The position numbers and the translations under genes were made by a program. Source: Chara braunii (lineage: Eukaryota; Streptophyta; Charophyceae; Charales; Characeae). From it: DNA of 24,380 nucleotides. How positions within the stretch are numbered: the first letter of the stretch is position 1; each line of letters opens with the position of its first letter. Positions 18,014 to 24,380 of this stretch are shown piece by piece. The notes under the pieces were generated by a model, which was given only the letters and a program-made list of their open reading frames with translations, ran no database searches and had not been told where the DNA came from. The stretch covers positions 666,800 through 691,179 of the forward strand of contig BFEA01000421.1 in NCBI GenBank assembly GCA_003427395.1, given 5' to 3'.

Positions 18014-19069
18014 TTGCGACAGGGGAGATAGAAGGGGGAGAAGGCGACAGGAAAGCTTAGGTGTAAGAGGAGAAGCAGGAGGAGAAGACTTTGAGAAGAG
18101 TGCTCTACGAACGCCATGCTGATCCCTCGGATCTCAAGGTTCAACCAATCAGGTTCGTCGCGCGATAGGAAGGTCCTATCGATCCACGCACCTGATTGGC
18201 GAGCGGGAGTTATTGGGGGATCGACCGGGAGTCGTGCGCCAGACTTAGAGGGTGAGAAGAGAAAGGGCGCGAGAGGTGGCACAAGACGGGTCCAAGATTC
18301 AGATGATCAAGAAAGGGAAATGGGCGTGCAAAAGCAAGGCGGGAGAGAGAGAGAGGGAGAAGGAAAAACAGTTACGGGGAGAGAGAAAAAGGAGGGAGAA
18401 GGGAAGGGAGGCGCGGGAGGGAGTGCTGCGGGGGACAGAGAGGAGGAAGCTTTTGCATGCACGGCGCCGTGAACAAAAAAAAGAAAAAGGCACCGAAACA
18501 GTTACAGCTTGCTTCTATCCTAATTCAAAATTGAAATCACCATATCCACGCGCGAAAAAGCGATGCAGGAAAAGAAAATCCTACGCCTATTCGTATTCAC
18601 GCAAAATTCCGAGAGTTTTCCCCGACGCGCCCAAGAACATCTACTCACCCAAAAAGGACACGTCAAAGTTCCGCTTATCCCGTAATTCCCAACTACCGAG
18701 CCCAATTCCTAGTGCGCTCGCTAGGGCGCACGTAAATTCCCATGTATTTCTCGACTTTACAAAAAGAAAAACAGAACTCAGTAGTTGAAAAAAAGCTCTT
18801 CAAAAAGGAAAATGTGGCACCCGAAAGCAAGAACTCAAAACGGGGTTTTCCTGGGGTAGGTATGATACAAGCAAAAGAAAGGGTACGAAAGATGGCACGG
18901 GGTCGGGATGTGGTTCGTCACATATCGCACTCCTTCTCGCTTCCATCACCCATGCTTGATCCACCGAACCCTGCGTTTCCTCATGCCCAGCCGGATGGAC
19001 CCCTCCTCCCACCCTTCTCCCTCCCCAACCCCTCGGGCAGAGAGAAGGAAAGATAAGCTTGTGGCCACA

Positions 19070-19381
19070 TAAATGAAACTTGGCTAGCAATGCACGACAG
19101 TGGAAAAGAGAGAAGACAAAGGGGATATGCCGAAAGAGAGAACAGAAACCACCTCAGGCTGGCAGTTACCTTCCTGAAGAGTGCAAGACAGTCGTTCGAC
19201 CTCTCCATCGGCCTCTATGGCCCGGTCTTCCTTCGGCCCCAATTTTTTCTAAGGAAGTAATGATTGTGTTCCTTATTAAAAAAAAAAAAAAATCAAAACC
19301 CCGCCTTGGTATCTACCTTGCTGTTCAACCTGTACATCGTTCAGTCTGGGGTACAACAGACGAAAACAACCAGGTGTTTTT
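19070..19381. other. unassigned stretch
   Basis: Sequence between the retroelement and the first small transposon. A short A run lies near 19278-19291. I see no gene or RNA signal. A frame at 19080-19628 runs into the transposon and is not credible. Confidence 0.5.
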
Positions 19382-19795
19382 GGGTCTCGCTCCACTACTA
19401 TCTGCTACCTGCTGTACGATTTCAGATAGTAAGTCACCACTCCACTTACTATCCGAAATCCACCTTTGGAAATCACCGTATGGATGTCAGATGGTGCCCT
19501 CCGGATTCACCATACGATCCCGTATAGTTCACAGCCTGCAGAAGTCGTTACTCGGAGGGTGGTCGAAGGAGGTCGGCGTAGCATCGCAAAATCGTATGGA
19601 GAGCCTGGAGTCTGGGCCGACAAATTGATGTCTTGTGGTGCTGTGAGAGTGTTTTGTAGTGAACTCCAAAATTGGAGACTCGTATAGCGGATAGTAAGTG
19701 GAGCGACACTAGGTTTTATACGGTTTTTAGAGCTCTGACAGCTATACGGCCGCTATACGAAATTGTGTACAGCAGATAGTAGTGGAGCGAGACCC
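19382..19795. mobile_element. non-autonomous TIR element (414 bp), TSD TTT
   Basis: Both ends carry the same 25-base inverted repeat (gggtctcgctccactacta followed by tctgct on the left, and its reverse complement on the right, 19771-19795). It is flanked by TTT on each side (19379-19381 and 19796-19798). The interior has short CTATAC/GTATAG repeats and no ORF. It is homologous, in reverse orientation, to the partial copy at 23968-24380. The 3-bp duplication fits the PIF/Harbinger or CACTA-type superfamilies, but the TIR does not start CACTA and the TSD is not always TWA. The superfamily stays open. Confidence 0.85.
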
Positions 19796-20022
19796 TTTGC
19801 TAGCCGTTCACTGGTCAGCATTAGCTACAGTGATTGCCCAGACTCTGCTGATGTTCGTACGGGCAGGGAGAAGGGAGGGACTGCGCTGCAATTTGGAGCC
19901 CGGACACAACGCACCCTGATTTTGAACGTATACAGGGTGCCCTTCCGGTCCAGTACGGTCGTGATAAGGGTGCGTTATCACCAGTCCCGCGGGGCTGTGG
20001 CAGCTTGACTCTCGCATCCTAC
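19796..20022. other. unassigned stretch with short palindromes
   Basis: It contains GCACCCTG and CAGGGTGC around 19910-19950 as a small inverted pair, and gggtgcgttat near 19970 that reappears inverted near 20040. It is probably part of another decayed palindromic element. Confidence 0.35.
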
Positions 20023-20206
20023 CTTCTTCCCCCGAGCATAACGCATACGAGTTGTATTCGAGTTTTCAAATTTGGAAAAAAAATTGAATAGAAAGTATGT
20101 GCGTTATATTTGAAAATGGGGGCTATTCGAAGAGAACATGTACGTGTTGTATTCGAATAGACTGCACCCTATGCATTGTATTCGCATGTTGGGGAAGAAG
20201 GTAGTA
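20023..20206. mobile_element. palindromic element, about 184 bp
   Basis: The left end ctaccttcttcccc and the right end ggggaagaaggtag are exact reverse complements. Further in, ATACGAGTTGTATTCGA-like segments repeat in both orientations. There is no ORF. A target duplication is not clear, so it may be a foldback-type element or an internal palindrome of a larger one. Confidence 0.55.
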
Positions 20207-20258
20207 GGGGAGAGAACGTGGCTGATGGGCCTCCCCTGACGGGGCTATTGCAGCTTGA

Positions 20259-20727
20259 GGGCCTCGTTCCACTACTCGCCATCCGCCACAAACAGTGGCG
20301 AGACTTGGCGAGGCCGAAAACTGCATTTTTCTGGCGGAAAAAGGGTCTTGGTTCCATTACATCGCCGCCGCCACGTGCGCTGTGGTTGCTGTCCCGGCGT
20401 GCTCCCCGGTCTGTGGCGGATGGCGAGCTAATGGAACGGTGGCCGCCTTCTCCTCACCATGTACTCGGACTGGAAATCACTCCAGGTGCAGCTAAAACTT
20501 GGCAACACTAGGGACAACGCAGGTCTACTGTCAGGATGGCTGTGTCAGGGGCAATGGCCACAGGAAGCACTTCGCGGAGGGGTGAGGAGTAGAGCCTCCA
20601 CGAAGGGCCGTTGCAGGCAGGGGAAATGGAAATTTCTGACAGCCTCCATTTCGTGGCTATTGGCGATGCAGTGGAACCAAGTCGAGTCCGGCTTGCGTGG
20701 CAGATGGCGAGTAGTGGAACGAGGCCC
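20259..20727. mobile_element. non-autonomous TIR element (469 bp), TSD TGA
   Basis: The left end is gggcctcgttccactactcg and the right end its reverse complement (about 20704-20727), extending inward as ccatccgcca/tggcagatgg. TGA occurs on both sides (20256-20258 and 20728-20730). An internal copy of the terminal motif (ggcggatggcgagctaatgg at about 20413) suggests a nested or duplicated end. There is no transposase. Confidence 0.85.
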
Positions 20728-20756
20728 TGACTCTCTCCTCCTGGGAGAGAGAATAT

Positions 20757-20878
20757 GGGCCTGGCTGCACTACTCTCCAAATGCACAAAATGAGAACGAA
20801 TCTTCACCTACAACATGGCAAGATACACCCCCATATGTTTTGTCTTTTGTGCATGTGGAGAGTAGTGCAGCGAGGCCC
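20757..20878. mobile_element. MITE (122 bp), TSD TAT
   Basis: The left end gggcctggctgcactactct, then ccaaatgcacaaaa, pairs with the right end ttttgtgcatgtgg, then agagtagtgcagcgaggccc. TAT flanks both sides (20754-20756 and 20879-20881). Nearly the whole element is two arms of about 34 bases around a 54-base core. Relics of the same type lie at 21376-21495, 21048, 21731, 22169 and 23846. Confidence 0.85.
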
Positions 20879-21000
20879 TATGGCTGATGGAACTCGTCTG
20901 ATGTGGCTGCTGCAGCTTGGCTCTCTCATCCTGCAGAGGCCACGAGAAAAAAAGGCATGTGAACGCCAGGTCATCTCAGGCCCATACTCACACCACAGAG

Positions 21001-21048
21001 ACATAATTTTTGTCTTTTGTGCGTGTCGAGAGTAGTGGAGCGAGGCCC
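21001..21048. mobile_element. right end of a MITE relic
   Basis: The segment tttttgtcttttgtgcgtgt, then cgagagtagtggagcgaggccc, matches the right end of the 20757-20878 element. The left end is not recognisable, only gcccatactcacac near 20978. Confidence 0.55.
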
Positions 21049-21375
21049 GTATTCACGACATGTGCAAGACGAGACTGAATCTTCTGCTAGAACATGGAAA
21101 GATACACCACTGTGACCATGATTTTTGTCTTCCCATGTGACTGGCCCATCGAAGAAGCTCTGTCCTGATGCTACCGGCTGACCCCTGGCCTGTATCTCTC
21201 ACCTGCTACAGCACCTACTACAGCACCTGCTGTTGGGTGCAGCTCCCGCATGTTCCCTCGTTGGAGTCTTGAGCACGGATGTGGCTGCTACGGGGTTCCC
21301 CGTAATACTATAATGACAATAAAAAAGGACTGAAAGGCCGTCCTGTCCAGATTCGACAGGTAATTGAATTGGTTG

Positions 21376-21495
21376 GGGCCAGCTCCATTACTCTCCACAT
21401 GCACAAACGACAAAACATATAGCAATGTATCTTCCCATGTTCTAGCTGAGGATTCAGTCCACTTTTGCACATTTGGAGAGTAGTGGAGAGATTCT
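21376..21495. mobile_element. MITE relic related to 20757-20878
   Basis: The left end gggccagctccattactctc, then cacatgcacaaa, and the right arm ttttgcacatttgg, then agagtagtgga, form inverted repeats. The last 10-15 bases of the right end are degenerate, so no target duplication can be read. The core also resembles that of the 122-bp element, inverted. Confidence 0.65.
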
Positions 21496-21682
21496 CGAAG
21501 AAACAGAAGGAGAACAGAAAAACAAAGAACGCCTGTTGGGTTTCAGAGAGGGGTGACGCATGCAGAGAAGACAGGCACCTGAATGTCGCCCATGTCACTG
21601 AGGGCAGTGACTTTCCTGGATATATCCGCCCCAATTCTGACCCCTCCTGAATGTATCTGTTCGCAATTACGTCCGGAGAGTC

Positions 21683-21702
21683 AAAAAAAAAAAAAAAAAA
21701 AA
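21683..21702. repeat. A homopolymer
   Basis: A run of 20 A inside otherwise unassigned sequence. Confidence 0.9.
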
Positions 21703-21730
21703 GAAGTCCCAGTGTGAGTACGCCTTGATA

Positions 21731-21766
21731 GGGCATCACTACACAACTCTCGAAATGTGCAAAAAT
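21731..21766. mobile_element. left end of a MITE relic
   Basis: The segment gggcatcactacacaactct, then cgaaatgtgcaaaaatgaga, matches the left end and first core bases of the 122-bp element with several changes. No right end is recognised. Confidence 0.45.
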
Positions 21767-21875
21767 GAGAATGAACTTCCCCCCAGAGGATGGCCAGATG
21801 CCCCCGCTACAGATGTCTTCTCTGTATGGCTCCAGATGTCGCCAAGGACACTGATAGATTTTTTTGTTTTTTTTT

Positions 21876-21900
21876 AATTTAATTTAATTTAATTTAATTT
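21876..21900. repeat. (AATTT)n
   Basis: Five pentanucleotide units following a T-rich tract. Confidence 0.85.
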
Positions 21901-21936
21901 TTTAAACTACAGTTACTACGCTATACGCCGCCTGCA

Positions 21937-21992
21937 AGCATAGCTGACTTTCAAAAAAAAAAAAAAAAAAAAAAAAAAAAAGCATAGCTGAC
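21937..21992. repeat. 29-base A run flanked by 12-bp direct repeats
   Basis: The segment agcatagctgac at 21937-21948 recurs at 21981-21992, on either side of tttc plus an A run (21953-21981). The layout equals a target-site duplication around an almost bare poly(A) tail. Confidence 0.8.
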
Positions 21993-22043
21993 CTGTACAT
22001 TTTATTTGCCTTTCTCTAAATTCAAATTTCCAAGGAGCCCCAA

Positions 22044-22094
22044 ACCAAGTTGCTAGGGGTGATGGGTCATACCATCACTCCTAGCAAACTTGGT
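22044..22094. repeat. hairpin with 22-base arms
   Basis: The segment accaagttgctaggggtgat(gg) pairs with ccatcactcctagcaaactt(ggt) across a 6-base loop (gtcata), with one bulge. No T run follows, so a terminator role is not indicated. Confidence 0.8.
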
Positions 22095-22104
22095 GGGTGT
22101 TATT

Positions 22105-22149
22105 CACACACACACACAAAAAAATAATAATAATAATAATAATAATAAT
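22105..22149. repeat. (CA)n then (AAT)n microsatellites
   Basis: A CA run at 22105-22118 is followed by A and an AAT run (22124-22149). Confidence 0.9.
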
Positions 22150-22168
22150 CCTAGTTGACTTGTATATA

Positions 22169-22204
22169 GGGCCTCTCTACACTACTCTCCTCAATGTGCA
22201 TTAC
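22169..22204. mobile_element. left end of a MITE relic
   Basis: The segment gggcctctctacactactct, then cctcaatgtgcatta, resembles the left TIR of the 122-bp element. The right end is not found. Confidence 0.4.
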
Positions 22205-22797
22205 AAGGTGTAGAACAGGAGTTCTCATTGGAGGGTTCCACTACCGGGTCCCCGCCATTCCCGGGCCCAGGACCTGGACTGCAGAGCCAGGAATTGGCAC
22301 CAACAGGACCAAGCAGGGGTTACTGAGCTGCAGATTAGAGGAAGAAACTTACTGCGGGTTAAATTTGTGTCCAGATCGCTTAGATGAGCTATATTTGCTG
22401 ATGACTGCTCCGGGGAAAGCATCTTTGCTATTTGCGGACTTGCCTACTGCGCAAGCAGCAGGTTGGGCACTGGAACTCTGCCATTGGACTGAGCAACAGG
22501 TAGTGCCTGAAGGTACCTGCGGCAAAGCATTATTCGAAGATAAGTCGGCGTGACATATTCTCCTTTTTTGTTATTTTCAGGCTAGGGCTTGAAAATTTGA
22601 AGGCTCCCATCCACCCCATCTCCCGCCGTGCTGGGCCTTCCAGGCCATTTGTTCAGGACCAGCCGAAACCTGTTGGATCGCGCCACGGTTTCACGTACTA
22701 CTCGTTTGTTCCTCATGCTTCATCTTCAATGAGTTACGTTCGGGTTACTATGCTGCATGGTTCTTTTTCGTCCTTTCCTTCTGTCTCTTTTTCTTTT
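22205..22797. other. unassigned stretch
   Basis: It holds an open + frame (22194-22553, 119 codons, no recognised domain) that starts in the MITE relic. After it, tttttttgttattttcag at about 22564-22580 could be a 3' splice site. A host exon is possible but unsupported. Confidence 0.3.
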
Positions 22798-22804
22798 TCC
22801 TCTC

Positions 22805-22854
22805 CTTCTTCTTCTTCTTCTTCTTCTTCTTCTTCTTCTTCTTCTTCTTCTTCT
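22805..22854. repeat. (TTC)n microsatellite
   Basis: About 16 TTC units. It creates spurious poly-Ser, poly-Leu and poly-Glu frames. Confidence 0.95.
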
Positions 22855-23261
22855 GTCCATCTTCTCTTTTCCATTACACGTTCTACGTGTGGCTCACTTG
22901 TCTGAGGTTGACGATCTACGCTTGTTGTATATAGAACACATTTGTTCAAGAGAAGATGATCTTGCTGCTGCCATTTTATTATCATTATTTCAATTCAATT
23001 TCAATTATTCATGTTGTTTCCTACAAAACCTTTCATAGCAATACTCTGAGACTCTGAGTACATTTTTGGATCTGTTGAAGATTGTCATTATTCTCTGTTT
23101 TTTGTTTCTGAGAATGACGGCATAGTACTCAAATGGGGACCTATATTCCGAAAATCCCCCAAAAAAGGGGAAAAGGCCGGTCACACGGATCTACCAAATT
23201 CGCAAATGTACTATTCCTTTGCCCATTTGTCAGCGGCCTGGGAAGCCGCGGGGCAAGGGAT
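22855..23261. other. unassigned stretch
   Basis: AT-rich non-coding sequence with nothing recognised. Short G/C-rich palindromes begin after about 23150. Confidence 0.4.
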
Positions 23262-23291
23262 TTTGCGGTCACCTCTGGAGGTGACCGCAAA
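23262..23291. repeat. perfect 14-base-pair hairpin
   Basis: The segment tttgcggtcacctc (23262-23275) pairs exactly with gaggtgaccgcaaa (23278-23291) across a two-base loop. An outer gggca/tgccc pair extends it. A T run follows at about 23298, though this is eukaryotic-looking DNA and a terminator is not implied. Confidence 0.9.
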
Positions 23292-23380
23292 TGCCCTTTT
23301 TTTTTTTTGCGTTTTCTTCAAAAATTGGGAAAAATTCGTTCAAAAAAGTTCTTGCAGAATTTGTGGATGGCGCCGTGTGA

Positions 23381-23764
23381 CCAGCCAAGTACCAAATCCC
23401 CATTTTTCCAGACCGCTGCGACGTTGTCCCATCTGAAAAGGTAGCCCAGTGTGACGTGAACCGTGCCCAAAACCTCAAATCGGCCCTTCCCAAATCCACA
23501 TATTTTGCGGATTTGGGGTCGCCGTGTGAGTATGCCCTGACTGTGTCATTCCTGCCGAACATCAAAATGAGACCAGCCAAGTACCAAATCCCCATTTCTC
23601 CAGACGGCCGCGACCTTGTCCCATCTGAAAAGGTAGCGCAGTGTGACGTGAACCGTGCCCAAAACCTCAAATCGGCCCTTCCCAAATCCACATATTTTGC
23701 GGATTTGGGGTCGCCGTATGAGTATTCCCTGACTGTGTCGTTCCTGCCGAACATCAAAATGAGA
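23381..23764. repeat. tandem duplication, 192-bp unit
   Basis: The segment starting ccagccaagtaccaaatccc at 23381 recurs at 23573. The units are about 95% identical by eye and contiguous. Each contains the palindrome ccaaatcc/ggatttgg around catattttgc. The second unit runs into a MITE relic core. Confidence 0.9.
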
Positions 23765-23846
23765 ATGAATTTTCTCCCAGAACCTAGCAAGATAACCGCC
23801 ATAATTTTTGTCTTTTGTGCATGTGGAGAGTAGTAGAGCCCGGCCC
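23759..23846. mobile_element. MITE relic, right part
   Basis: The core aaaatgagaatgaattttct, the segment agcaagataaccgcc and the right end tttgtgcatgtgg, then agagtagtagagcccggccc, match the 122-bp element. The left TIR is replaced by the tandem duplication. Confidence 0.6.
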
Positions 23847-23967
23847 ATAGTTGACGTGCATAGTGACAGCAAGGACGAACAGACAAAGAAGAACTCGGCC
23901 TGATATGGGTACTCTTTCTGGATTCGCTTGTTGGGATCCTGGTTTGACTGAAGACAAGGGAATAATA

Positions 23968-24380
23968 GGGTCTCGCTCCACCACTGTCCGCTATACAGAA
24001 TTTCGGAGAGTTCGTGTATAGCTGTCAGAGTACCAAAAAACGGAGATTTCGTGTATAGTCTGCGCCGTCGCTCCACTTACTATCCGCTATACAGCTCTCC
24101 AATTCCTGAGTTCACTACAAAACACCCNAAGAGCACTACAAGACAGCAGTTTGTCNGCCCAGACTCCAGGCGGACTATCNGATTTCGTGTTCGAACGGCG
24201 GCCTCCTTCGACCACCCTTCGAGGAGTATCCGAGTAACGACTTTTGCAGGCTGGGAACTATACACAAATGTAGAGTGCGATCCACGGCCGATTTCTGACA
24301 ACTATACAACAGAGTTTTCACGTGTATAGTGTATAGTTAGTGGAGCGACGCCGAACTATACAATTTTGTATAGTGTATAG
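23968..24380. mobile_element. TIR element related to 19382-19795, cut by window end
   Basis: It begins gggtctcgctccaccact and reads, inverted relative to the first copy, through shared blocks: ctgacagctatac, agtaagtggagcgac (inverted), gttcactacaaaacac, cccagactcca, ggtggtcgaagga (inverted), and the aagtcgttactcgg block. The far terminus lies beyond the window. An inner repeat near 24340 (gttagtggagcgacg) may be a subterminal copy. ATA precedes the left end (23965-23967). Three N positions occur. Confidence 0.75.

Larger units (their letters stand above)
8017..19069 (-). mobile_element. Ty3/Gypsy LTR retrotransposon, partly decayed
   Basis: In - strand order the element has a 5' LTR (about 19069-16306), an initiator-Met tRNA primer site (16305-16291), gag (16259-15771), zinc knuckle and protease (15774-14035), linker (to 13402), RT (13486-12491), RNase H (12478-11912), PHD-like finger plus integrase (11841 to 10546), and a 3' LTR-side copy (10545-8017). 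RT-RNase H before integrase places it in Ty3/Gypsy. LTR copies are about 95% identical by eye, so insertion is moderately recent. The left LTR copy lacks its first part and abuts the integrase, so an internal deletion has removed the integrase C-terminus and polypurine tract. I could not find matching target-site duplications (ctatc or gcgca on the left, taaat after 19069 on the right); the outer ends are therefore approximate. Confidence 0.85.
16306..19069 (-). repeat. 5' LTR
   Basis: Positions 16306-18782 are collinear with the left copy 8028-10545. The LTR continues past 18782, because ATGTGACGAACCA (18923-18911 on the - strand) is shared with the + LTR at 1052-1064. A TGTGGCCACA at 19069-19060 on the - strand gives a plausible TG start that mirrors GCGTCACA at the other LTR ends. 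It contains a TATA box and a sense ORF. The boundary at 19069 is inferred from the terminal dinucleotide only. Confidence 0.7.

Noticed and set aside
8017-19069. Matching 5-bp target-site duplication for the whole retroelement
   Set aside because: Candidate flanks on the left (ctatc, gcgca) and right (taaat, gtagt) do not agree; the ends are uncertain.
22734-22985. Poly-Glu/poly-Leu/poly-Ser frames around 22800
   Set aside because: Produced in all frames by the TTC microsatellite.
23262-23310. Intrinsic terminator (hairpin followed by T run)
   Set aside because: The context is eukaryotic repeat DNA and no gene reads into it.
23381-23764. CRISPR-like or satellite array
   Set aside because: Only two adjoining units of 192 bases and no spacers.

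Overview
The window looks like repeat-rich nuclear DNA from a eukaryote, most likely a green plant or streptophyte alga. The evidence is a Ty3/Gypsy LTR retrotransposon whose primer site matches the 3' end of plant initiator-Met tRNA, together with long LTRs, many microsatellites and small inverted-repeat DNA transposons. A Chara-like alga would fit, but that is a guess. I recognise no intact host gene, rRNA, tRNA or CRISPR array.

Left part (1-8016, mostly + strand). A (CT)n/(GA)n-bounded inverted repeat opens the window. At about 977-3370 lies a diverged + strand LTR related to those of the main element; it has a TATA box near 1803 and an ORF at 2678-3181. At 4561-4598 two head-to-head Tn5 mosaic ends form the exact 38-bp Nextera mate-pair junction. 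This is a library artefact, so the sequence on its two sides may not be contiguous in the genome. After it comes a decayed + strand pol fragment: the RNase H end (4822-4969), then a separate ORF with a PHD-type zinc finger and an integrase (4978 to about 6480-6750).

Centre (about 8017-19069, - strand). This is a long, partly decayed Ty3/Gypsy element. Read from right to left it has a 5' LTR, a primer-binding site (16291-16305), gag, zinc knuckle, protease, a linker, RT, RNase H, a separate PHD-like finger plus integrase ORF, and a 3' LTR-side repeat. The two LTR copies are about 95% identical by eye. The left copy joins the integrase directly at 10545/10546, so the integrase C-terminus, the polypurine tract and the beginning of the 3' LTR are missing. 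Stops and frameshifts break the polyprotein.

Two features recur in both the + and - elements and look unusual. First, a C4HC3 (PHD-like) finger sits at the N-terminus of an integrase ORF that starts after the RNase H stop. Second, the LTR itself encodes a sense-strand protein with a conserved FPP/LLP/LW/WP/CxxC core that I cannot assign to a family.

Right part (19070-24380). This is a nest of small non-autonomous DNA transposons. Three complete copies (19382-19795, 20259-20727, 20757-20878) share termini beginning GGGYCT and each has a perfect 3-bp target duplication (TTT, TGA, TAT). Degenerate ends of the same family are scattered to the window end, where a relative of the first copy is cut off. 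Between them are hairpins, a 192-bp tandem duplication, A-runs and microsatellites.
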